NCBI RefSeq assembly: GCF_900116115.1
Contig: NZ_FOZP01000003.1
Location: 1 to 64,000, forward strand
DNA: 64,000 bases
Source: Lutibacter maritimus
GTDB lineage: Bacteria; Bacteroidota; Bacteroidia; Flavobacteriales; Flavobacteriaceae
Direction: 5' to 3'
Made by a program: the position numbers and the translations under genes. Below, piece by piece: positions 26,740-35,008 of this stretch. The first letter of the stretch is position 1; each line of letters opens with the position of its first letter. The notes beneath the pieces were generated by a model. That model was not told where the DNA came from. It worked only from the letters and a program-made list of their open reading frames with translations, and searched no databases.

Positions 26740-27078
26740 TTAAAAATCAATTTTTTTTATTGACTTCCCAGTTTTTATTTTATATGCATCAATAACATCA
26801 GAGACATAAACAATGCCATCAGCTGGATAAGGCGTTTTTGCATTTTCGCAAATTATTTTAACTGCTTTTTTAACTTCCTCATTTTGGCAAATCAATTCTA
26901 ACTTAATAATCTTACTGTCTGCAAAATGAAATTTTAACGAAGGTACTGAATCTTCTCTTTTATAGGCTCCTGTGCCTTCACATTCAGATAATGTAACACT
27001 TTCAAATCCATTCTCTTTAAGAGCTTCTACAACATTTTCTAATTTTGTAGGTTTTATAAATGCTTTAATTTCTTTCAT
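26740..27078 (-). CDS. PII-like signalling protein associated with metal efflux (PII-NG type)
   Basis: Encodes 112 residues with the PII fold pattern: MKEIKAFIKPTKLENVVEAL at the start, PADGIVYVSDVIDAYKIKTG at the end. The T-loop (about 37-56, AYKREDSVPSLKFHFADSK) differs from GlnB/GlnK and has no Tyr at position 51, so uridylylation is unlikely. PII-NG proteins linked to CzcBA-type genes are known as a group; their ligand and partner are not settled. The gene is tightly packed between the adaptor gene (11 bp) and the Fur gene. Confidence 0.88.
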   Translation of the reverse strand: MKEIKAFIKPTKLENVVEALKENGFESVTLSECEGTGAYKREDSVPSLKFHFADSKIIKLELICQNEEVKKAVKIICENAKTPYPADGIVYVSDVIDAYKIKTGKSIKKIDF

Positions 27079-27089
27079 TTTAAAATATT

Positions 27090-28295
27090 TTAATGGTCGT
27101 GTCCTTCAAATTCGCCTTTGTTAAGCTCTGAATTTACATAATATGCACCTTTTGTAACTATTAAGATGTTTTTTTCCATAGGATTGGGAAACTGTACTTC
27201 TGAAAATCCTAAATCAGAAACGCCCTTAATTACTTGAATTTTTTCAAGTACAAGATCATCTTCATCCTTTTCTATTTGAATAAAAATATAATCCAACCCC
27301 TTTTCATTTACAAATGCTTCATCAGGTAGCGCGTCAACTAATTTGCTATCTGTTGCAATTCTGGCTTCTACAAACATACCTGTTAACAATCCTTCGTGTG
27401 TGCCAATAATTTTAGCGTGTACTTTTACAGATCTAGTATCCAAATCAAAAGCTTTTCCTAAGGCAAAAATTTCAGCTTCATAAATTTTATTAGGCCTTGT
27501 TGAAAGTGTAAATGCTATTTTTTGTCCCATACTTAATTTTTCAATGTCTTTTTCAAATACATTTAAACCTAAGTGTAAAAAGTTATTATCTACAATTTCA
27601 AACATTTCTTGTTCAGGAGCAACAGATTTCCCAATATTAATTTCAATTTTTTGAATATAACCTTGAATTGGAGCTATTACCGGAATTGAAGCAATAATTA
27701 CACCTTTGTCAATGGAAGAAACGTTAATCCCGATTAAATACAGCGTTGCCTTTGTAGCATTTAAATCGGCTTTGGCATTTAAATATGCTGCTTCCGATTC
27801 TTGAAATGCACGAGCAGAAGTAATTCCTTCTTTTTCTAATTCTTTCTTTCTTACATAATCTTTTTCTAAATATGTTAAATTACTTTTAGCAGCAAGATAT
27901 GCACGTTGCATAGAAATAAATTCGGGATTGTTCAATGTTGCAATAACCTGACCTTTTTTTACAAAATCACCTTCAACTACTGAAACACTTTGTACGCGAC
28001 CGCCAATTATAGCACTTACACTTGCCATATTTTGAGGCGGTAATTCTAATTGACCGTTTACTTTTAATGAAGCTCCTAAATTTAGTTGACTAAGGTTGCC
28101 TAACGCTATGCCCATTATTTCTAATTGGTTTAATTTTAAAGCTACTTTATTTGGGGTTTCCTCTTCATTAGCCACATCTTTTGTTTGTTCACTTTTATTT
28201 TCATCGCCTTCAGTATGCTTTGACTCGCTATTTCCACAACTTATTATGGTAAAAAGAAGTATTAATAAGGTGCTGATTTTTAAAATATTTTTCAT
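27090..28295 (-). CDS. czcB: RND efflux periplasmic adaptor, CzcB-type lipoprotein
   Basis: The membrane-fusion protein that links the inner-membrane RND pump to the outer-membrane channel. It is 401 residues long, with lipobox LFTIISCGNSE. It has a biotinyl-lipoyl-like half (GRVQSVSVVEGDFVKKGQVI), a long alpha-hairpin, the second lipoyl half (IPVIAPIQGYIQKIEINIGK), and a C-terminal His end, EGHDH. The gene begins 1 bp after the pump gene stop. Metal specificity (Zn, Co, Cd) is inferred from the neighbouring Fur and CadA genes. Confidence 0.9.
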   Translation of the reverse strand: MKNILKISTLLILLFTIISCGNSESKHTEGDENKSEQTKDVANEEETPNKVALKLNQLEIMGIALGNLSQLNLGASLKVNGQLELPPQNMASVSAIIGGRVQSVSVVEGDFVKKGQVIATLNNPEFISMQRAYLAAKSNLTYLEKDYVRKKELEKEGITSARAFQESEAAYLNAKADLNATKATLYLIGINVSSIDKGVIIASIPVIAPIQGYIQKIEINIGKSVAPEQEMFEIVDNNFLHLGLNVFEKDIEKLSMGQKIAFTLSTRPNKIYEAEIFALGKAFDLDTRSVKVHAKIIGTHEGLLTGMFVEARIATDSKLVDALPDEAFVNEKGLDYIFIQIEKDEDDLVLEKIQVIKGVSDLGFSEVQFPNPMEKNILIVTKGAYYVNSELNKGEFEGHDH

Positions 28296-28296
28296 C

Positions 28297-31200
28297 TTAA
28301 TTGTATTTTCCTGTTAGGTAATTAATTTCGTTTACTGTTTGATTGTGAAGATTAAGAGCGTTTAAATAACTACTTCTAATTTCAATCGATTGTTCCATAA
28401 GTGCAATATATTCTACATAGCCTATTTCACCATCTTTATATGCTTTTATAGCAGATGAAAATAGTTTATCCGCTAAAAATATACCTGTTGAATCATAATA
28501 TGCTAAAGCAGCTTTTTGCTTTTCATATTCATTGAGTTTGGTTTGCACTATTGCGTCTAATTCTAATTTTGTTTGCTGATAATTTATTGAAGCTATTTCA
28601 GCGCTTTTTTTGGCTGCCTGAGATTTTCCTTGTTGTGCTCTAAAAAATAAAGGTATTTTAAGACCTACTTCAAAACCCGAGAAGTTTTTAACTCCATCAA
28701 TTTGTTGATTGAAATAACCTGCGGACAGGTCTGGAAGAAATTTTGCATTCTCTAATTTATGTTCTCTCTCTTTAACTGCAATTTCATTTTGTTGTAATAA
28801 GAGTATTGGATTTTCAGTATTTTCTTCGGCAAAAGTTTTAAAAGGAATTTTTTCTAAATTTTTATTAGAAATTTCAAAGGAAACATCCATATTCATTAGC
28901 AACTGCAATTGCTTAGTTAAACTTTTTATGTCTAATTCCACTTCAGATTTCAACAATCTAATAGCTTCATTTTTACCTTCTGCGGCGATTTTTTCTATCA
29001 AATTAGTTTCGCCAAGCGCGTATTTTTTTTCAGCAATTAAGGCGAAATTTTCATATTCTTTCTCTAGGCTGGAAATTAAATTTGATTTGTTTTTTGTGAA
29101 CCATAACTCTAAATAAATAGCTCTTACATTTCGCTCTAACTTATTATTTTCAACAATTAAATTAGTTTCACTTAGTTTTATTTTATCAGCTTGTAACTTA
29201 GCTTGTGTTCCATAAATTGTAGGAAATTTAAAATCTTGTGAAATATTCCATTCATAATCTATTTGTGGTGAATTTATTTGACCACGTGTATAATTTATAG
29301 CTGTTTTATCAAGATCAAAATTTGTTTTTTTTAAACTTTGTTGTTTTTCAATTTCTAATTGAGCTCCTTTTATTAAAGGATTGTTTTCCATTGCAATTTT
29401 AACTGCGTCTTCAATTGATATTTTTATAGGTGCTGTTTGTGCATAGGATTTATTTAATGCCATACTAAACACCATTCCAATAATTAAAAGTGTTGTTTTA
29501 GAAATTTTCATTTTAAGTTTTGATTTAAAAGAAGTACCATTTTCAACAAAGTAATACAGAATTGGCACCACTAAAAGGGTTAATAGCGTTGATGAAATTA
29601 AACCACCTATAACAACTGTTGCTAAAGGGCGTTGAACTTCTGCACCTGCTGATGCTGAAATTGCCATTGGTAAAAATCCCATAATAGCTGCAATTGCAGT
29701 CAATAAAATTGGTCTTAATCTTTCTTCAGTAGCTGTAAAGATTCGGAGTTTTACGTCAGTCATTCCTTCTAGTTTTAAACTGTTAAATCTACTTACTAAA
29801 ACCAATCCGTTTAATACAGCCACTCCAAATAACACTACAAAACCTACCCCTGCTGAAATACTAAAAGGCATACCTCGTAAGGATAAACTTAAAATACCAC
29901 CAATGGCAGCCAAAGGCACTGCCATATAAATCATAGCTGCCTGTTTTATTGAATTTAAAGCAAAGTAAAGCAGTATAAATATTAAGAATAAAGCAATAGG
30001 AACAACAATAGAAAGACGCTCTTTTGCTCTTAATAAGTTTTCAAAAGACCCACCATATTCAATAAAATACCCTTCTGGTAAGTTCAATTCTTTATCTAGT
30101 TTTAGCTGAATATCACCAACCATAGATTCTACATCTCTTCCTCTTACATTTACACCTACAGAAACTCTTCTATACGTATTGTCACGTGAAATTTGCATAG
30201 GACCAGGCTTGTAACTAATATCTGCTAATTCTTTTAAGGGTATTTGCGTATTTGTATTTGGAAGATCTACAAAAAGATTTTTTAAATCTTCAATACTCTC
30301 TCTGTTATTAGCTGCGAAACGAACTACCAAATCGAAACGTTTTTCCCCTTCAAAAATAATTCCTGCATTTGCACCAGCAAATGCGGTGCTTACATATCTA
30401 TTTAATTTATCAATATTTAAACCGTATTTCGCTAATTTTTCTCGTTGATAGATTACCGTGATTTGCGGTAAACCTTCAGTAGCTTCAGCTCTAACATCAG
30501 CAGCACCTTCAACAGTTTGTATAATTTTAGCCATTTCTTCTGCTTTTATAGCTAAAACATCTAAATCATTTCCATATAATTTAATAGCAACATCTTCACG
30601 AACACCTGTGAGTAATTCATTAAAACGCAATTCAACAGGTTGGCTAAAAATAAAATTCACCCCCACTATTGCTTTTAATTTTTCTTGCATTAATTCAATT
30701 AGTTCTGCTTTATTATCTGCAGAAGTCCATTTTTTTACATCTTTTTCTAATATTATAAAGCAATCTGCAATATCCATCGGCATTGGGTCGGTAGGAATTT
30801 CAGCAACACCAATTCTACCTACGACTGTTATCACTTCAGGAAAATTATTTTTGATAATATTTTCTACCTCTTCAGATACTTTTATAGATTCTGATAATGA
30901 ACTACCTGGTTTCATAATAATTTGCATTGCAATGTCCCCTTCATCTAATTTTGGAATAAATTCCCCACCCATATTTGAAAAGATAAGTGCTGCAATTATA
31001 AATAAACCACTCGCTATTGCAATGGTTGTTTTTCTAAATTTTAAAGCCCCTTGTATTAAAGGTTTATATACTTTAAAAATAGCTGCCATTACCTTGTTGC
31101 TAATAGTGTTTAGCCAAGTTTCAGAACGTGTAAATATATTGTTTTTGCCTTGTGGAGATGGTTTCATAAATAAGGATACCATCACTGGAACATAGGTTAA

Positions 31201-32679
31201 ACATAATAACAAGGCGCCTAAAACTGCAAAACCAAAGGTGTATGCCATTGGTGTAAACATTTTACCTTCAACACCTGTTAAAAATAAAATTGGGGTAAAA
31301 ACTATAAGAATAATTAATTGTCCAAAAAAAGCAGCATTCATCATCATACTACTTGATTTATAGGTTAACTCATCCATTTCAGCAGTAGTGATGTTGATTT
31401 TGTTTTTCTTGAGGCGTTGCTCAATATGATGTACAGTTCCTTCAACAATAATTACCGCGCCGTCAACTATAATTCCGAAATCAATAGCGCCTAAGGACAT
31501 TAGGTTTGCCCATACACCTGTTGCTTTCATTAGAATAAAGGCAAATAATAATGACAGCGGAATAATTGAAGCCGTTAATAAACCTCCTCTTAAACTTCCC
31601 AACAAAAGTACTAGGACAAAAATTACAATTAAGGCACCTTCAATAAGGTTCTTGGAAACTGTACTTGTAGTCCGTGCAATTAAATCGCTTCTATCTAAAA
31701 ACGGTTTTATTTCAAGACCTTCTGGTAAGGATTTTTGAATATTCGAAATTCTTTTCTGAACATTTTTTATAACTTCATTTGGATTTTCACCTTTTAACAT
31801 TAATACTTGTCCACCAACCGATTCTTGACCATCTTCCGTAAAAGCGCCATAGCGAACAGCTGTACCAAAATGGACTTCATCTGCTACATCTTTTATTAAA
31901 AGGGGCGTATTTTCTACATTTTTCACAACAATATTTTCAATGTCTGCTAAACTTCTAGCAAGACCTTCTCCACGGATAAAGGAAGCTTGGTGATTTTTTT
32001 CAATATATGCACCACCAGTATTAGAATTATTGGTTTCCAATGCTTCAAAAACCTCATTGATACTAATACCCATACTGTTTAATTTGTTTGGGTTTAAAGC
32101 AATTTCATATTGTTTTACATTTCCTCCAAAAGAGTTTATTTCTACTACACCAGGTACTAATGCCATTTGACGTTTTACAATCCAATCTTGAATTGTTCTT
32201 AAATCAGACGGGGAGTATTTAGTTTCATAACCTTTTTTTGGAACAATTGAGTATTGGTAAATTTCTCCTAAGCCAGTAGCAATTGGTGCCATAAAAGGTT
32301 TTCCAAAACCAGCAGGAATGCTTTCTTGAATGGCTGTTAATTTTTCTTGAACCAATTGACGTGGTAAATACGTACCCATCTCATCAGAAAATACAATAGT
32401 TACTACCGAAAGTCCAAAACGAGAAACTGAACGCAATTCTGTAACGCTGGGTAAGTTAGCTACTGCAAGTTCGACAGGGTACGTAACAAATTGTTCAATA
32501 TCTTCCGTTCCTAAATTAGGAGCAACTGTAATTACTTGAACTTGATTATTGGTAATATCGGGTACTGAACCCAATTTTATTGTTAACATTGAATATATTC
32601 CAGCTCCTATAAGAACTAAAATAAATAAGCCTACAATTAATTTATTATTAATTGAAAAGCGAATGATTTTATCGATCAT
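28297..32679 (-). CDS. czcA: CzcA-type RND metal efflux pump fused to a TolC-type outer membrane channel
   Basis: A 1460-residue fusion. Residues 1 to about 1040 are a full heavy-metal RND pump: IRFSINNKLIVGLFILVLIG at the start, periplasmic porter domains, and the proton-relay segment GAIDFGIIVDGAVIIVEGTV. From M1057 a second protein begins with its own signal-like sequence (MKISKTTLLIIGMVFSMALN, ending SYAQ) and about 380 residues of outer membrane efflux protein with long coiled helices. One chain cannot easily span both membranes in one piece, so cleavage at the internal signal is likely. The adaptor gene follows directly. Confidence 0.92.
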   Translation of the reverse strand: MIDKIIRFSINNKLIVGLFILVLIGAGIYSMLTIKLGSVPDITNNQVQVITVAPNLGTEDIEQFVTYPVELAVANLPSVTELRSVSRFGLSVVTIVFSDEMGTYLPRQLVQEKLTAIQESIPAGFGKPFMAPIATGLGEIYQYSIVPKKGYETKYSPSDLRTIQDWIVKRQMALVPGVVEINSFGGNVKQYEIALNPNKLNSMGISINEVFEALETNNSNTGGAYIEKNHQASFIRGEGLARSLADIENIVVKNVENTPLLIKDVADEVHFGTAVRYGAFTEDGQESVGGQVLMLKGENPNEVIKNVQKRISNIQKSLPEGLEIKPFLDRSDLIARTTSTVSKNLIEGALIVIFVLVLLLGSLRGGLLTASIIPLSLLFAFILMKATGVWANLMSLGAIDFGIIVDGAVIIVEGTVHHIEQRLKKNKINITTAEMDELTYKSSSMMMNAAFFGQLIILIVFTPILFLTGVEGKMFTPMAYTFGFAVLGALLLCLTYVPVMVSLFMKPSPQGKNNIFTRSETWLNTISNKVMAAIFKVYKPLIQGALKFRKTTIAIASGLFIIAALIFSNMGGEFIPKLDEGDIAMQIIMKPGSSLSESIKVSEEVENIIKNNFPEVITVVGRIGVAEIPTDPMPMDIADCFIILEKDVKKWTSADNKAELIELMQEKLKAIVGVNFIFSQPVELRFNELLTGVREDVAIKLYGNDLDVLAIKAEEMAKIIQTVEGAADVRAEATEGLPQITVIYQREKLAKYGLNIDKLNRYVSTAFAGANAGIIFEGEKRFDLVVRFAANNRESIEDLKNLFVDLPNTNTQIPLKELADISYKPGPMQISRDNTYRRVSVGVNVRGRDVESMVGDIQLKLDKELNLPEGYFIEYGGSFENLLRAKERLSIVVPIALFLIFILLYFALNSIKQAAMIYMAVPLAAIGGILSLSLRGMPFSISAGVGFVVLFGVAVLNGLVLVSRFNSLKLEGMTDVKLRIFTATEERLRPILLTAIAAIMGFLPMAISASAGAEVQRPLATVVIGGLISSTLLTLLVVPILYYFVENGTSFKSKLKMKISKTTLLIIGMVFSMALNKSYAQTAPIKISIEDAVKIAMENNPLIKGAQLEIEKQQSLKKTNFDLDKTAINYTRGQINSPQIDYEWNISQDFKFPTIYGTQAKLQADKIKLSETNLIVENNKLERNVRAIYLELWFTKNKSNLISSLEKEYENFALIAEKKYALGETNLIEKIAAEGKNEAIRLLKSEVELDIKSLTKQLQLLMNMDVSFEISNKNLEKIPFKTFAEENTENPILLLQQNEIAVKEREHKLENAKFLPDLSAGYFNQQIDGVKNFSGFEVGLKIPLFFRAQQGKSQAAKKSAEIASINYQQTKLELDAIVQTKLNEYEKQKAALAYYDSTGIFLADKLFSSAIKAYKDGEIGYVEYIALMEQSIEIRSSYLNALNLHNQTVNEINYLTGKYN

Positions 32680-32752
32680 TGTTTTTTAAGATTAAGTTAT
32701 TAATATTTAAAATCAACCTTCGTAATGAAGGTGATTCAATTGTATTTATAAC

Positions 32753-33064
32753 TTAAACTTGAGGAGGTAGGTAAATTTTTGAGTAATAGTTATTGGAAAA
32801 AGATGAGCTATAAAATGTAGCTACTACTTTTGAAGGTTTTTCAGCATACATTACATATTCTATATGTTTTACAGGTTCTGTAACACTTATAGAACAACAA
32901 CTACACATACAAAAAGGAGAACACATATCTGAATGTGAATGATTATCTAGATTGACAACTTGAGATACTGTTTCAGTTTGTTGGTTGTCAAAGCTATCAT
33001 CATCGCACGGTAGTGCAGACAATGAGAGTATAAATAATGCTAGTATGGTTGCTAAAAATTTCAT
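32753..33064 (-). CDS. Small exported Cys-rich protein (DUF6660-like)
   Basis: Encodes 103 residues from MKFLATILALFILSLSALPC; upstream in-frame codons are not protein-like. A signal peptide is followed by HSHSDMCSPFCMCSCCSIS, a His/Cys-rich possible metal site, and the C-terminus is PPQV. Proteins of this kind commonly head metal-efflux operons in Flavobacteriaceae. This one precedes the RND pump gene by 73 bp and may be the first gene of its operon. Confidence 0.75.
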   Translation of the reverse strand: MKFLATILALFILSLSALPCDDDSFDNQQTETVSQVVNLDNHSHSDMCSPFCMCSCCSISVTEPVKHIEYVMYAEKPSKVVATFYSSSFSNNYYSKIYLPPQV

Positions 33065-33166
33065 TATGAACGCAAATGTAGTAAAATTATAAATGCAATG
33101 GTAGTGCAAAAAAATCTTTGAACCTATGGTTTTGGTAAGGGATTAAAATTTTGGATTTTTTAGGTG

Positions 33167-33241
33167 CAGATTGCTTCCCTACGGTCGCAATGACACTACG
33201 ACCCTTCGATAAACTCAGGAAAGGCTCAGCTCAGGGTGACG
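33167..33241. repeat. Two dispersed repeats in tandem (intergenic)
   Basis: 33167-33194 carries the type with GATTGCTTCCCTACGGTCGC, and 33202-33241 the type with CCCTTCGATAAACTCAGG followed by an inverted CTCAGGGTGACG. Relatives are at 34875-34903 and, inside genes, at 36397-36423 and 50091-50118. Confidence 0.65.
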
Positions 33242-33252
33242 TTATGCTGAAA

Positions 33253-33270
33253 ATACTGCTGGAAATGGGG
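33253..33270. repeat. 18-bp direct repeat flanking the Zn efflux module (right copy)
   Basis: ATACTGCTGGAAATGGGG here and ATACTGCTGGAGATGGGG at 23607-23624, same orientation, 17 of 18 identical. The pair encloses the whole Zn/Cd operon from the ICMT gene to the DUF6660-like gene (9.6 kb), which suggests that this block was acquired as a unit. Confidence 0.5.
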
Positions 33271-33283
33271 ATTTATTCTACTA

Positions 33284-33745
33284 CTAATTTATAGATTTAT
33301 TTTTCTTTATTTTTTTATTTTTCTCTTTGTAAAGTGCTCCTAAATCTATTACCGGGAGAGTGTATTTACCAAGTGGGTTGTACATTGTTATATTATCTAT
33401 ATAACTACGTAAATTATTAATAGCAATGCTTAAACCTGAAATATTTATTAAATCATCTTTTTGTTTTTGAGCAACTATTTTAGCTTCATTAATTTCAAAT
33501 ATTGAAACCCCTTCAATAAACATTTTATAACCTGGTAAGGCATTTTTTATATTGTTAATTTCAACTTTTACAAATATGTATATTTGCCCATTGTCTTGTA
33601 ATTTATGTGCAAAGTCAAAATCAATTTTATAGTTGCTAAAGGTTTCAGTAATGTTGGTAGATTCTTCGGTAGGTTCAATAAAATTATAGTTGCAGTTTAG
33701 TACAAAAAAATCGGTTTGTACTAATGGAGATTTGGTTATTTTCAT
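33284..33745 (-). CDS. SecB-like chaperone of a candidate toxin-antitoxin-chaperone system
   Basis: Encodes 153 residues, the size of SecB (155 in E. coli). The pattern follows SecB: a beta-strand pair like YIFVKVEINNIKN, then SIFEINEA in the place of FSIAG, and the terminal helix region (SIAINNLRSYIDNITM) followed by LGKYTLPVIDLGALY, comparable with the LNLAPVNFDALF end of SecB. The tail is Lys-rich. It lies 10 bp downstream of the antitoxin gene. Flavobacteria lack a classical SecB, so a stand-alone export chaperone is less likely than a partner for the antitoxin. Confidence 0.7.
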   Translation of the reverse strand: MKITKSPLVQTDFFVLNCNYNFIEPTEESTNITETFSNYKIDFDFAHKLQDNGQIYIFVKVEINNIKNALPGYKMFIEGVSIFEINEAKIVAQKQKDDLINISGLSIAINNLRSYIDNITMYNPLGKYTLPVIDLGALYKEKNKKIKKNKSIN

Positions 33746-33755
33746 TACAAAATAA

Positions 33756-34229
33756 TTAAGCGGATTGGTAATCTACAGAGCTAAAATTATATGGTTTAGC
33801 TGTGTTTTTTATACGATTTGGCAAGGTGTTAAAAGGCTTGTTTTTAATAATTTTAATATAATCACCATTGTGGGATTGGTAGAATTTATTCAAATACTGA
33901 GAGATGTCATCTTCAGAAATTTGAGAATTAATTTCACCTTCTAAACTTATACTAAACTCAATATTTAGAACGTCTTTCATTTTTGCCAAGGTTAAAAAGT
34001 TTGGCATTTTATTCCCTCTAAATAACTGGGTAATATAACTTGCTGAAGTTCCAATTGCCTCAGCTAATTCTTTTCTATTACCATTGTTTTTTTCTAATTC
34101 TTTTTGAACAATAGACAAAAATTTAGAGACTAAAATTTTAGCTTCTACCTCCCATTTGTCTTCTTTATTTTCAAAGTTAAATATACTGTCAAATTCATTG
34201 TGCATTTCTTTCAATGATCTCGTATTCAT
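33756..34229 (-). CDS. XRE-family antitoxin (HigA-like) with a C-terminal extension
   Basis: Encodes 157 residues. A helix-turn-helix of the XRE type is seen at about 48-95 (NRKELAEAIGTSASYITQLF, RGNKMPNFLTLAKMKDVL). About 55 residues follow it, ending in PYNFSSVDYQSA. In known toxin-antitoxin-chaperone systems a C-terminal extension of the antitoxin with aromatic residues is the chaperone-addiction segment, so this tail is a candidate for binding the SecB-like protein. Its start overlaps the toxin gene by 35 bp. Confidence 0.82.
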   Translation of the reverse strand: MNTRSLKEMHNEFDSIFNFENKEDKWEVEAKILVSKFLSIVQKELEKNNGNRKELAEAIGTSASYITQLFRGNKMPNFLTLAKMKDVLNIEFSISLEGEINSQISEDDISQYLNKFYQSHNGDYIKIIKNKPFNTLPNRIKNTAKPYNFSSVDYQSA

Positions 34230-34599
34230 AGTTTGAAATTTTGTTTATTAAGTGTGTGGTTTTTGGAGAATTTTTTTGTGTTTTCTTTTTCTCAAATAGC
34301 TCAACGGCTACAACGGTAAATGTTTTATCATCTTGGGTAAATTCTTTACAATAAATTCTATCATTAGAACGGCCTTTAAAAAATTTCATAGCGGTTACAC
34401 CTTTTACCTTTTTATTGATGTTTTCTTTATCGTATAAATCGGGTACTCTTAACTGGTTTAGGATGATGCTTACCATATGATTGAATTTTTTTTGATGTAA
34501 TTTTGCATACGCTAAAATGGTTTCAAAATTTTCTACATCAACACAAACACATCGTTTGCCATCACTGCTTTTTCTTATAATTATTGCTTTTCTACGCAC
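34195..34599 (-). CDS. HigB/RelE-like toxin candidate
   Basis: Encodes 134 residues. The second half has the RelE-superfamily look: VTAMKFFKGRSNDRIYCKEF, then VVAVELFEKKKTQKN followed by SPKTTHLINKISNYEYEI, close to the KKTQKTP...A...EY ending of many HigB toxins, which cut mRNA on the ribosome. The N-terminus is a longer extension than usual. It is the first gene of a three-gene operon, overlapping the antitoxin start. Toxicity is inferred from this pattern and order. Confidence 0.72.
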   Translation of the reverse strand: MRRKAIIIRKSSDGKRCVCVDVENFETILAYAKLHQKKFNHMVSIILNQLRVPDLYDKENINKKVKGVTAMKFFKGRSNDRIYCKEFTQDDKTFTVVAVELFEKKKTQKNSPKTTHLINKISNYEYEIIERNAQ

Positions 34600-34722
34600 A
34601 AAATTAAGCTATTGGTTAATTATTTCAAAGTTTTTAGCTATTTATTAACATAAAATTGTTAATAATAATTGATTTGTAGTTGTTTAAGTGTGTGTTTTTC
34701 ATAGTTTTTTTTAATAATTGAT

Positions 34723-35008
34723 TGGTTCTCGATATTATTTTTGTTCCTTTTCAATTCACAAAAATCACTCGAACTGACGGGAAATTATGTGTTTTTATAA
34801 GGTTTCTTGTGTTTTAGGTTCGTACTAATAATTAATTTGTTCTCGATATAATTTTATTTTAGTTATACAATAAACAGATTGCTTCCCTGTGGTCGCAATG
34901 ATGTTTTTACTTAGCTCAATGCTGGCTGTTGCATATGGTTCTCGATATTATTTTTGTTCCTTTTCAATTCACAAAAACACTCGAACTGCCGGGGAATTAT
35001 GTGTTTTC
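34723..35008. repeat. Tandem copies of the restriction gene 3' end and dispersed repeat (non-coding gap 34600-34996)
   Basis: A block of about 73 bp (TGGTTCTCGATATTATTTTT and on to GAATTATGTGTTTT) occurs at 34723-34797 and at 34936-35008, the second copy running into the last codons of the restriction enzyme gene. A partial third copy is near 34830. Between them lies a dispersed repeat at 34875-34903 (GATTGCTTCCCTGTGGTCGC). The gap also holds the promoter of the toxin operon, not identified. Confidence 0.6.

Noticed and set aside
33284-33745. SecB-like gene as the cell's normal export chaperone
   Set aside because: It is in an island, directly behind an XRE antitoxin, which fits an accessory TAC role better.
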